Origin: Duganella sp. BJB480
Lineage (GTDB): Bacteria > Pseudomonadota > Gammaproteobacteria > Burkholderiales > Burkholderiaceae_D
Assembly: GCA_003416985.1 (NCBI GenBank)
Contig: QVIN01000019.1
Location: forward strand, 1-63,760
Direction: 5' to 3'
Length of the DNA stretch: 63,760 bases
Shown here in pieces: positions 1 through 7,625 of the stretch. The stretch's first letter is position 1. Every line of letters begins with the position of its first letter. The notes under the pieces are model-generated. The model was given only the letters and a program-made list of their open reading frames with translations. It was not told the origin of the DNA and ran no database searches. The translations under genes were made by a program, and so were the position numbers.

Positions 1-2
1 TT

Positions 3-89
3 CATCCGCACTCGTCGTTGAAGTTAAAATCGCCTCGCTTGTTCAGGAGGGAGCTGGCGCGCCGGGCTCAGGAAAGCGGCGCTAACTAA
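3..89 (+). CDS. IS3-family transposase, C-terminal fragment
   Basis: The frame starting at base 3 reads HPHSSLKLKSPRLF and continues to a TAA at 87-89. The pattern PHSSLxxxSPRxF is the typical C-terminal end of the IS3-family OrfB integrase core (rve domain), just after the catalytic glutamate region. Only the tail is present because the gene enters from beyond the left edge. The catalytic DDE residues are outside the window, so activity cannot be judged. The terminal repeat follows the stop codon directly, which supports the assignment. Confidence 0.7.
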   Translation, partial: HPHSSLKLKSPRLFRRELARRAQESGAN

Positions 90-100
90 GCGATAAGCTG

Positions 101-126
101 TGTCCGGTTATACGGGGGCAAGATCA
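101..126. repeat. terminal inverted repeat of the IS3-family element
   Basis: Read on the minus strand the end begins TGATCTTGCCCCC and runs inward to ACCGGACA. A TG/CA terminus with a C-run near the tip is usual for IS3-family ends. Its first three bases, TGA, also act as the stop codon of the interrupted LysR gene. Confidence 0.65.
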
Positions 127-642
127 CAAATAGGCAGGACTGGCGGCGTTGACCATGCGTAATTTGCCCAGCGGGCGGGCAATCAGCGTCTCGTCTCCGA
201 TGGGACCAAGTCGCAATACGCAGTCAAACCCCTCTTGAACCAGATCAACTTGGCGATCCGTGCTTGATACTTCCAGCTCCAACTCGGGATAAGTCTCCAT
301 GAAGATCGGCAAGGCTGGCACGATAGTGGTGCGCGCCAGCTCACTCGGCAGATCAACGCGTAAGCGTCCGCGAAGTGTAACTCGATCGCCTGCGAACATT
401 GAGTGCAGATCATCGACTTCAGCAAGCAGATCGCGTGCACGTGCATGAAATACCCGCCCGTCTTCGGTCAACTGCACGTTACGCGTCGTCCGATGCAGAA
501 GCCTGACGCCGATATCTTCCTCCAATTTTCGTACCGCCGTTGAGGCTCGTCCCTTTTGGATGCCCAGACTTTCGGCGGCGTGGGTGAAGCTCCCCATTTC
601 CGCTACCGTGATGAAAATGAGGAGGGGTTCGAGATTTTGCAT
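124..642 (-). pseudogene. LysR-family regulator truncated by an IS element
   Basis: The N-terminus (MQNLEPLLIFITVAEMGSF) and the following HTH (TAVRKLEEDIGVRLLHRTTR) are a complete LysR DNA-binding domain. A substrate-binding domain then starts (LRVDLPSELARTTIVPALP). The protein stops after about 172 residues at ASPAYL, where family members normally run to about 300. The TGA stop lies in the terminal repeat of the adjacent insertion sequence, so roughly the last 120 residues are lost. The start is the ATG at 642 with AAGG six bases upstream; a GTG at 669 is also in frame. The DNA-binding half could still be made, but inducer sensing is probably lost. It sits divergent to the DoxX/NmrA genes, its likely targets. 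Confidence 0.85.
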
Positions 643-766
643 TTCGTGCCTTGGTATGCAATTGATCACTATAAAGAGAACAGTGCGTTCATTTCATAGG
701 CGTTTATCACGCCTGAAAGACACAGTATGCTCCGAATATTGAGATAGCCCATCGGAGAAATGACAA

Positions 767-1189
767 ATGGCTGAAACTATGAACCCACATCGGGTACCAG
801 AAACCTTGACTTCGCATCGCGCCATTTGGGCCGGCCGGATAATGAGCGCGTTTGTCGTTATCGCTCTGCTGGCAGACGGCGCTATCCAGCTTTTCGCCCC
901 GGCACAGATCGCGAGTATGTTGCAGGAAACCGGCTTCGCGATGAACCTAACTCACGTCGTGGGTTCGATCCTACTTGCTTGCACCATCCTTTACGCCATC
1001 CCGGCCACCGCCGTCCTCGGCGCAATCCTCTTGACGGGCTTTTTGGGCGGCGCTATCTGCGCCCACGTCCGCATTGGTGAGTTGGGGTCACCGCCGGAAA
1101 TCATTTCCCTATTTCTGGGCACGATGGCATGGGGTGGTCTCTACGCGCGCGATCCCCGTATCCGGGCGATTCTTCCGCTCATTCGTTGA
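767..1189 (+). CDS. DoxX-like small membrane protein
   Basis: A 140-residue protein with about four hydrophobic segments (IMSAFVVIALLADGAIQLF, VGSILLACTILYAIP, AVLGAILLTGFLGGAICAHV and a segment near 115-130), matching the DoxX-like family of small inner-membrane proteins. The HVRIGE stretch between helices is typical of the family. GGAGA lies eight bases before the ATG. It is divergent from the broken LysR gene and followed by an NmrA-like gene; DoxX/NmrA/LysR groupings are common in proteobacteria and tend to respond to redox or quinone stress. No specific substrate can be given. Confidence 0.75.
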   Translation: MAETMNPHRVPETLTSHRAIWAGRIMSAFVVIALLADGAIQLFAPAQIASMLQETGFAMNLTHVVGSILLACTILYAIPATAVLGAILLTGFLGGAICAHVRIGELGSPPEIISLFLGTMAWGGLYARDPRIRAILPLIR

Positions 1190-1288
1190 GCCAACAGGGA
1201 CTGTGTTGTGTTCCTCAAGTTCAGAAGAAACGCCAATTTTTTTAGCAACCGGGGCAGTGCTCTGCCTCTTCAATGTCAGGAGAAACGT

Positions 1289-2161
1289 ATGTTTTTAGTA
1301 ATGGGAATAACGGGGAAAGTGGGCGGCGCAGCGGCAGAACATCTGTTGGCGCAAGGCAAGCAAGTACGCGCGCTAGTCCGTGATCGCGAGAAGGCGTCAA
1401 GCTGGGCGAACCGGGGCGTGGAACTGGTTGACGGTGACTGGGGTGACTCGGCAGCCATCGAGCGGGCGCTCAAGGGCGTCGAAGGCGCGTTTGTCATGTT
1501 GCCGGCTGTCTGGGCTCCCTCGCCCGATTACAAAGAGGCCAAGGGCGTGATTGCGAGCTATGTCGAGGCGCTTGCTAAGGCAGCGCCGCCACGGGTGGTG
1601 GCGCTTTCGTCGATGGGGGCGAACAGGACCAGCGGGCTTGGGATGATCACAGCCTTGTCGCTTCTGGAGCAAGGTTTTCGCGACCTGATATCACCAATTG
1701 CATTTGTGCGCGCCGGTGGATTCTACGAGAACTTCCTCTACGGCTTGCAGGTCGCCCAAGGCGGAACGCTACCGGTCTACTACAATCCGACAAACCGGAA
1801 ATCGACCATGGTCGCGACGAACGATATCGGCGCGGAGGTCGCAAGCCTTTTGACTGGGCCGGTGTGGTCGGGGCGGCGCGTCGTCGAGCTCGGTTCGATG
1901 GTCACCGCAGATGAAGTAGCGGAGCAATTGGGTGAAGTCCTGAATCTTCATGTGAAAGCCTTTGCAGTCCCACGTGCAGGATGGGCGGAAGCTTTCGAGC
2001 AATTCGGCATTCCGAAGGGGCACACCGGACCTGCCGAAGAAATGTTTGAAGCCGTGAATGCAGGATGGATGGATCTCGGCGTCGAGGGTACGGAGCATGT
2101 AGCGGGTACAACGTCCGCACGTGACGTCTTCGCGGCGGCCCAGAAGGCCCAGAAGGCTTAA
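1289..2161 (+). CDS. NmrA-family NAD(P)-binding protein
   Basis: A 290-residue atypical short-chain dehydrogenase of the NmrA/QOR2 type. The Rossmann motif is at the very N-terminus (MFLVMGITGKVGGAAAEHLL, GxxGxxG form), followed by LVRDREKA, which probably reads the NADP phosphate. The family's QOR2-like members act on quinones or sense the NAD(P) redox state. The ATG at 1289 has AGGAG seven bases upstream; an earlier in-frame ATG at 1208 lacks a ribosome binding site and would add an unlikely leader. The gene is probably co-transcribed with the DoxX-like gene. Base composition is less GC-rich than the genes to the right, suggesting transfer with the LysR block. Confidence 0.8.
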   Translation: MFLVMGITGKVGGAAAEHLLAQGKQVRALVRDREKASSWANRGVELVDGDWGDSAAIERALKGVEGAFVMLPAVWAPSPDYKEAKGVIASYVEALAKAAPPRVVALSSMGANRTSGLGMITALSLLEQGFRDLISPIAFVRAGGFYENFLYGLQVAQGGTLPVYYNPTNRKSTMVATNDIGAEVASLLTGPVWSGRRVVELGSMVTADEVAEQLGEVLNLHVKAFAVPRAGWAEAFEQFGIPKGHTGPAEEMFEAVNAGWMDLGVEGTEHVAGTTSARDVFAAAQKAQKA

Positions 2162-2218
2162 ACCACGACGTGGAAGGCGGGGAAATGGACCGGACACAAG
2201 GACTGTGAGCCCACATAC

Positions 2219-2249
2219 AAAAAACGCCAACCGGTAATGGTTGGCGTTT
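2219..2249 (-). terminator. Rho-independent terminator of tRNA-Phe copy 1
   Basis: On the minus strand an 11-bp stem (AAACGCCAACC pairing with GGTTGGCGTTT) is followed by a T-run, 16 bases after the tRNA 3' end. The second tRNA-Phe has a near-identical terminator. Confidence 0.85.
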
Positions 2250-2264
2250 CGTGAAGTATGTTCT

Positions 2265-2340
2265 TGGTGGCCCGGGGCGGAATCGAACCACCGACACAAG
2301 GATTTTCAATCCTCTGCTCTACCAACTGAGCTACCAGGCC
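2265..2340 (-). tRNA. tRNA-Phe (anticodon GAA)
   Basis: A 76-base cloverleaf with encoded CCA. The acceptor stem is GGCCTGG/CCGGGCC (one G-T pair), the D-loop AGCTCAGTTGGTAGAGC, the anticodon stem-loop GAGGA-TTGAAAA-TCCTT with GAA, and the T-arm GGTTCGATTCC. It is identical base for base to the copy at 44119-44194. Confidence 0.97.
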
Positions 2341-2350
2341 AAGGGCCGCA

Positions 2351-2381
2351 ATTATAGCAGACGCCCCCAGGGGTTTGGCAA
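2351..2381 (-). promoter_or_regulatory. promoter of tRNA-Phe copy 1
   Basis: A perfect minus-strand TATAAT at 2351-2356 lies ten bases upstream of the tRNA 5' end. A TTGCCA at 2376-2381 is the nearest -35-like hexamer, with a long 19-base spacer. Confidence 0.6.
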
Positions 2382-2460
2382 GGGCCTCCCAGCACTTTTA
2401 TTGACAGTAATAATTTCGGGGTATAAGTTAGTCGCTTTGCATGACATCGATAGGAGCACT

Positions 2461-3861
2461 ATGAAGCGGGCGACCTGGTTGGCGGCGGGATTGGTGGTGG
2501 CGGGCGCGGCGCATGGCGCCGATCTGACGCCGGTGCGGAAGCAGATGCGCGAGATTTATCAGGAACTGGTGGAAACCAACACCACCAATTCCACCGGCTC
2601 CTGCACGGTGGCGGCCAACAAGATGGCCAAGCGCCTGAAGGCGGCCGGCTTCCAGGACGCCGACCTGCACCTGATCGTGCCGCCCGGCGGTCCCGCCAAG
2701 GGCAACCTGGTGGCGCGCATCAAGGGCGATGGCAGCAAGAAGCCGCTGCTGCTGTTGGCCCACATCGACGTGGTCGAGGCCAACCGCGCCGACTGGGTGC
2801 GCGATCCGTTCAAGCTGGTCGAGGAGGATGGCATGTTCTACGCGCGCGGCGCGTCCGACGACAAGGCCATGGCCGCGTCCTTCGTCGCCAATATGATCCG
2901 CTACAAGAAGGAAAAGCTGGCGCCCAAGCGCGACGTCGTCATGGCGCTGACCTGCGACGAGGAGATGGTGCCCAGTAAATTCGACGGCGCCGAGTATCTG
3001 TTCAATCACCACCGCGCGCTGATCGACGCCGAGATCGCGCTCAACGAAGGCGGCGGCGGCCTGCTGGACAAGCAGGGCAAGCCGGTACGCCACGGCATCC
3101 AGGCCGGCGAGAAAATCTACCAGAGCTTCCAGCTGGAGGTGACCAATCCCGGCGGCCACAGCTCCGCGCCGTACCGCGACAACGCCATCTACCATCTGGC
3201 GGAGGGCTTGTCGCGCCTGGGCCGCTTCGCTTTCCCGTTCAAACTGTCGGACGTGACGCGCTCCTACTACGAGCGCATGTCCACGGTGGAGCAGGGCCAG
3301 GTGGCCGCCGACATGAAGGCCATCCTCGGCGATCCGCCCGACGCGGCGGCGCTGGAGCGCCTGTACGCGGTGAGCCCGGTGCACAACTCCACCGTGCGCA
3401 CCACGTGTGTGGCGACCAGGGTCGATGCCGGCCATGCCGACAACGCGCTGCCGCAGCGCGCCCGCGCCACCGTCAACTGCCGCATCCTGCCGGACGAGAA
3501 GGTGGACGATGTGCAGGCCACGCTGCAGCGCGTGCTGGCCGATGACCAGATCAAGATCACCCGCATCGGCGAGGGCCTGAGCGCGCCGATGCCGCCGCTG
3601 ACGCCGACGCTGATGAAGGCGGTGGAGGAGATCAGCAACGATATGTGGCCTGGCGTGCCGGTGATTCCGACCATGTCGACCGGCGGCACCGACGGCCGCT
3701 TCCTCAACAGCGGCGGCATCTGGACCTACGGCATCAGCGGCATGTTCGCCGGCCCGGAAGGCAGCGGCGCGCATGGCTTGAATGAGCACATCCGCGTCAA
3801 GTCGCTGTACGACGGCCAGGAGTACCTGTATCGCCTGGCCAAGCGGCTGGCCACCGAGTAG
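2461..3861 (+). CDS. secreted M20 family metallopeptidase
   Basis: A 466-residue exported dizinc peptidase of the M20 (carboxypeptidase/succinyl-diaminopimelate) fold. The signal peptide is MKRATWLAAGLVVAGAAHGA. Zinc and catalytic motifs follow in order: LLLLAHIDVV (His), YARGASDDKAMA (bridging Asp), LTCDEEMVP (catalytic Glu pair), and GAHGLNEHI (late His). The dimerisation domain carries NPGGHSSAP. AGGAG lies five bases before the ATG at 2461. The frame stays open back to 2251 only because it reads across the tRNA gene, so that longer start is rejected. It probably cleaves short peptides in the periplasm; the substrate is unknown. It converges with the amylase-family gene, with three bases between stops. 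Confidence 0.88.
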   Translation: MKRATWLAAGLVVAGAAHGADLTPVRKQMREIYQELVETNTTNSTGSCTVAANKMAKRLKAAGFQDADLHLIVPPGGPAKGNLVARIKGDGSKKPLLLLAHIDVVEANRADWVRDPFKLVEEDGMFYARGASDDKAMAASFVANMIRYKKEKLAPKRDVVMALTCDEEMVPSKFDGAEYLFNHHRALIDAEIALNEGGGGLLDKQGKPVRHGIQAGEKIYQSFQLEVTNPGGHSSAPYRDNAIYHLAEGLSRLGRFAFPFKLSDVTRSYYERMSTVEQGQVAADMKAILGDPPDAAALERLYAVSPVHNSTVRTTCVATRVDAGHADNALPQRARATVNCRILPDEKVDDVQATLQRVLADDQIKITRIGEGLSAPMPPLTPTLMKAVEEISNDMWPGVPVIPTMSTGGTDGRFLNSGGIWTYGISGMFAGPEGSGAHGLNEHIRVKSLYDGQEYLYRLAKRLATE

Positions 3862-3864
3862 GCC

Positions 3865-5175
3865 TTACTCCGGCACGACGATGCGCCAGCGCCACGGCTT
3901 GAGCACGGCCTGGCCTTCGTCGCCGGCCAGCTTGTACTTCTGCAGCGTGGCGGTCGGGTTGACGATCACGCGCACGTTGTTCTTGCCCTGCTGACGCTTG
4001 AAGGCGAACAGCTGGTCGTTGCCGACGTCGAGCAGTTGCACCGCGCCGCCGCTGGCGCCGTTCCACAGTGCCTGGTTTTCCTTCTTCAGCTGATTCAGGC
4101 CGGCGTAGAAGCCTTCCAGCTCGTAGGTCTTCCAGTCGATTGGGTCTTTTTCGAAGAACTCCAGCTTCTTGTCCAGCCGCGCTTCCTGGCCGCTGTACAC
4201 CAGCGGGATGCCGGGCAGGGTGTAGCTCAGCACCGCCATCGCGCCATAGGCCGGGCCATACAGCTCCTTGTCCGTGCCCTGCCACGAGTTGATGTCGTGG
4301 TTGTTGGTGAACTGCAGGCGGTAGGCGTCGCGCGGGTAGGCCTTCGGTGGATTGGCCACGAAGGCCTTCAGTTCAGCCGCTCCGGCCTGGCCCTTGCCGA
4401 TTTTTTGCATCAGCGCGTTGAGCGGCCAGTCGTAGCTGGCGTCGAACGCCTTCTCGTGCAGCGCCGGCTCGTCCGATTCGGCCAGCATGAACACCGGCTT
4501 GATCTTGTCGAGCTGCGTGCGCGCCTGGTTCCAGAATTCGGTCGGCACCAGGCCGGCGGCGTCGCAGCGGAAGCCGTCGATGCCTGCCTCGCGCACCCAG
4601 AACGCCATCGCTTCCGTCATGCCCTTCCACAGGTCCTTGTTGGCGTAATCGAGGCCGATCACGTCGGTCCATTCCTCGGTGCCGCCGGCTTCGTTCTTGA
4701 AGCTGACGGAGTGGATTTCGCCCTTATCGTTCTTCTTGTACCAGTCGGGATGCTGGGTGGCCCATGGATGGTCCCAGGCCGTGTGGTTGCCCACCCAGTC
4801 CAGGATCACGTGCATGCCCAGCGCGTGCGCCTGCTTGACCAGCTTGCGCAGGTCGTCCATGGTGCCGTAGTCCGGGCTGACGGCCTGGTAGTCCTTCACC
4901 GCGTAGTAGCTGCCCAGCGTGCCCTTGCGGTTCTGCTGGCCGATCGGGTGCAGCGGCATCAGCCAGACGATGTCGACGCCCATCTGCTTCAGGCGCGGCA
5001 GCGTGGCGGCGAAGGCGTTCAGCGTGCCTTCCTTGCTGTACTGGCGCAGGTTCACTTCGTAGACGTTGGAACTGCGCGACCAGGCCGGGTGTTTCACGGC
5101 GCTGGTTTGGGCGTGGGCCGCGAGCGGTCCAAACATGAGTGCTGCCAGCGGCAGCAGGGCGGCGAACTTTTTCAT
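3865..5175 (-). CDS. secreted GH13 alpha-amylase-family enzyme
   Basis: A 436-residue exported enzyme with signal peptide MKKFAALLPLAALMFGPLAAHA. The four GH13 regions are intact: DWVGNH (D126), GFRCDAAG (nucleophile D205), LAESDE (acid/base E233) and FTNNHD (transition-state D294). It has a short C-terminal beta domain (VQLLDVGNDQLFAFKR). It should hydrolyse alpha-1,4 glucans or maltodextrins in the periplasm or outside the cell. The length is at the small end for GH13. Its start lies eight bases after the stop of the S9 peptidase gene, so the two are probably one transcript. Confidence 0.88.
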   Translation of the reverse strand: MKKFAALLPLAALMFGPLAAHAQTSAVKHPAWSRSSNVYEVNLRQYSKEGTLNAFAATLPRLKQMGVDIVWLMPLHPIGQQNRKGTLGSYYAVKDYQAVSPDYGTMDDLRKLVKQAHALGMHVILDWVGNHTAWDHPWATQHPDWYKKNDKGEIHSVSFKNEAGGTEEWTDVIGLDYANKDLWKGMTEAMAFWVREAGIDGFRCDAAGLVPTEFWNQARTQLDKIKPVFMLAESDEPALHEKAFDASYDWPLNALMQKIGKGQAGAAELKAFVANPPKAYPRDAYRLQFTNNHDINSWQGTDKELYGPAYGAMAVLSYTLPGIPLVYSGQEARLDKKLEFFEKDPIDWKTYELEGFYAGLNQLKKENQALWNGASGGAVQLLDVGNDQLFAFKRQQGKNNVRVIVNPTATLQKYKLAGDEGQAVLKPWRWRIVVPE

Positions 5176-5183
5176 GGATCTCC

Positions 5184-7553
5184 TTATTTTTTCAGCGTGC
5201 GTTCGAACAGCTGGTAGATGCGGCGGTATTCATCGTACCAGCTCTCCGGGTGGACGAAGCCGTGGCGCTCCATCGGGTACGGCGCCAGCTCCCAGTTGTC
5301 TTTCTTCAGTTCGATGAAGCGCTGGGCCATGCGTACCGAATCCTGGAAGAAGACGTTGTCGTCGATCATGCCGTGGGCGATCAGCAGGTTGCCCTTCAGC
5401 TGATCGGCGTATTCGATCGGCGACGAGATCTTGTACGCGTCCGGGTCCAGCTCCGGCGTGTTGAGGATGTTGGCGGTGTATTCGTGGTTGTAGGTGGTCC
5501 AGTCGGTGACGGGGCGCAGCGCGGCGCCCGACTTGAACTGCTCCGGTGCGCGCAGCATCGCCATGAAGGTCATGAAGCCGCCGTAGCTGCCGCCGTAGAT
5601 GCCGACGTTCGCGGGATCGCCCTGGTGGTTGGCCACCATCCAGTTCAAGCCGTCGATGTAGTCTTCCAGTTCCGGGTGGCCCATCTGGCGGTAGATGGCG
5701 GTGCGCCAGTTGCGGCCATAGCCCAGCGAGGCGCGGTAGTCCATGTCCAGCACGATGTAGCCTTTCTCCACCAGCAGGTTGTGGAACATCTGCTCGCGGA
5801 AGTAGACCGGGTAACGCTTGCTGACGTTCTGCAGGTAGCCGGCGCCGTGCACGAACATCACCACCGGATATTTTTTACCCGCTTCCAGCGTGGCCGGGCG
5901 ATACAGCTTGGCCCACACCGGATCGGCGCCATGCGTGGACGGTACGGCGACGATCTGCGGCGCGATCCACTCGCGCGCCTTGAAGTCGGCGCTGCGGGTG
6001 TCGGTGAGCTGGGTGGCGGCGCCGCCGCTGCTGGCGACGGTGGCGATCTGCGTCGGCATGTAGGACGTGGAGTAGCGCACCAGTAGCTTGCGGCCGTCCG
6101 GCGACAGCGCGAAGCTCTCCACGCCGCCCAGCGATGTCAGCTCGCGCAGGGCGCCGTCCTTGGTGGAGGTGGAGCACACCTCGTAGGTGCCCGGCAGCTT
6201 GGGATTGCACAGGAAGTAGGCGGTGCTGCCGTCGGCGTTCCATTCGATCTCGCTGGTTTCCCATTTGCCCGAGGTCAGCGCGCGCGACTTGCCGTCGGCG
6301 GTCTGTGTGTACAGGTGGGCGTAGCCGCTTTCCTCCGATTGATACCACAGCGTGCTGTTGTCCGGCTGCCAGCCGAAGTCGTTGCCGCGGTTGTTGACCC
6401 AGGCGGCGTCGCTCAGGCGGTGCACCGGTTTCAGTTTGGCGCCGGCCAGGTCGACGGTGGCGATCCAGCGGTCCTTGTTGTCGATCGCCTGCGCCATCAC
6501 GGCCACCTGCGCGCCGTTGGCGCTCCAGCGGATCGAGTCCTCGCGGTTTTCGAAGCGCAGCGCGCGGTTGCCCTTGAGCGGGTCGAGCTTGTGCGCTGCG
6601 CGCAGCTCGGCCAGCGGATCGACGGCGATGCCGGGCAGGGTGTCGAACGACAGCTCGCTCACCTTGCGGGTCGATAGTTCAACCAGTTTCAGTTGGTGCG
6701 GCTGCGGGCCGGTGTCGCTGACGCGCTTGCGCTGGTCGTCGGTTTCCTCGTAGCCCGATTCGGTCACGTACTTGGCCAGCTTGCCGACGCGGCGCTTGTC
6801 GCCGTCCTTGGCGCTGGTGACCACCAGCAGGTAGCGGCCGTCCGGCGACAGCGCGCTGGTTTCGATGACGACCTTCTCGCCGAGGTAGATGGGCAGCGGC
6901 GCGCGGGTGGCGTCGGCGCTGCGCTCGGCGTTGCGGCGGTCGCGGGTGGCGTCCTTTTCGTCCTTCAGGCGCGCCAGCGTGGAGAGCAGGCGCAGTTGCA
7001 GGTCGCGGCGGCTGTCGGCGTCCGGCGTGGCGTCCGGGTCCTTGGCGGTGCGCAGCAGCGCCACCGGCGACACCAGGCGCTCGGCGCGGCTCCAGCTGAA
7101 CCAGTCGCTGCCGACGCGGAACTGCACGTGGGCGCCGTCGGCCGCGTACTGCGGATCGGCGGCCGGCGTGGTGCCGCGCAGGATTTGCGTCAGCGCGCCG
7201 GTCTTCAGGTCGCGCTCGAACAGGTCGCCGTTGCGCAGCAGGATGGCGCGCGTGTGCTCGTGGTTGTAGACCGGCGCGGCGGCGTCGAGGTTGGCCAGCT
7301 GCTTGTCGTCGACCACCTTGGCGGCGCCGGGAGCGGCGATGATGTAGGTGTCGCGCAGCGGCGAGCCGGCGCGCTTTTGCTTGTAGTAGACCTGGCGGCT
7401 GTCCCAGCCCCACCATGCGGCTTCCACCGGATTGCCGATCCAGTCGGGATTGGACATCGCCTGGTCCAGCGTGATCGGGGTGGGAGTGGCGCCGGCGCTG
7501 GCGGAGAACGAGCCGGCCATGGCGGCGGCTAGGAAGGGCAGGACAAAACGCAT
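5184..7553 (-). CDS. secreted S9 prolyl oligopeptidase-family peptidase
   Basis: A 789-residue protein with a signal peptide (MRFVLPFLAAAMAGSFSASA), a beta-propeller N-terminal half with repeated SPDGR/W-type blades, and a C-terminal alpha/beta hydrolase domain. The nucleophile is in GGSYGG (about S656), the acid in IDDNVFF (about D731) and the base in MERHGF (about H764). This is the DPP-IV/acylaminoacyl-peptidase branch, which removes dipeptides or acylated residues from peptide N-termini. It is transcribed ahead of, and likely with, the GH13 gene. Confidence 0.88.
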   Translation of the reverse strand: MRFVLPFLAAAMAGSFSASAGATPTPITLDQAMSNPDWIGNPVEAAWWGWDSRQVYYKQKRAGSPLRDTYIIAAPGAAKVVDDKQLANLDAAAPVYNHEHTRAILLRNGDLFERDLKTGALTQILRGTTPAADPQYAADGAHVQFRVGSDWFSWSRAERLVSPVALLRTAKDPDATPDADSRRDLQLRLLSTLARLKDEKDATRDRRNAERSADATRAPLPIYLGEKVVIETSALSPDGRYLLVVTSAKDGDKRRVGKLAKYVTESGYEETDDQRKRVSDTGPQPHQLKLVELSTRKVSELSFDTLPGIAVDPLAELRAAHKLDPLKGNRALRFENREDSIRWSANGAQVAVMAQAIDNKDRWIATVDLAGAKLKPVHRLSDAAWVNNRGNDFGWQPDNSTLWYQSEESGYAHLYTQTADGKSRALTSGKWETSEIEWNADGSTAYFLCNPKLPGTYEVCSTSTKDGALRELTSLGGVESFALSPDGRKLLVRYSTSYMPTQIATVASSGGAATQLTDTRSADFKAREWIAPQIVAVPSTHGADPVWAKLYRPATLEAGKKYPVVMFVHGAGYLQNVSKRYPVYFREQMFHNLLVEKGYIVLDMDYRASLGYGRNWRTAIYRQMGHPELEDYIDGLNWMVANHQGDPANVGIYGGSYGGFMTFMAMLRAPEQFKSGAALRPVTDWTTYNHEYTANILNTPELDPDAYKISSPIEYADQLKGNLLIAHGMIDDNVFFQDSVRMAQRFIELKKDNWELAPYPMERHGFVHPESWYDEYRRIYQLFERTLKK

Positions 7554-7625
7554 TGGTTGGGTCGCTTTGAAGTTGGGTGAACGGGAGCGCCGGATCGCGG
7601 CGCGTCCGAGATTCTAGCCCAAGCT

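Larger units (their letters stand above)
1..126 (+). mobile_element. right end of an IS3-family insertion sequence
   Basis: The window opens inside an insertion sequence. It contains the last 28 codons of a DDE transposase, a stop at 87-89, and a terminal repeat at 101-126 that ends in CA, as IS3-family ends do. The element stops exactly where the coding sequence of the neighbouring LysR gene begins to read normally, at base 127. The left end lies outside the window, so the target duplication and the full element cannot be seen. Confidence 0.75.

Noticed and set aside
2180..2200. CCGGACAC near the NmrA gene as a second end of the left IS element
   Set aside because: Only eight bases match the inner part of the terminal repeat and the tip sequence is absent, so it is chance similarity.
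2251..2460. N-terminal extension of the M20 peptidase reading GGPGRNRTTDTRIFNP
   Set aside because: This is the translation of the tRNA-Phe gene on the opposite strand; the real start at 2461 has a ribosome site and a signal peptide.
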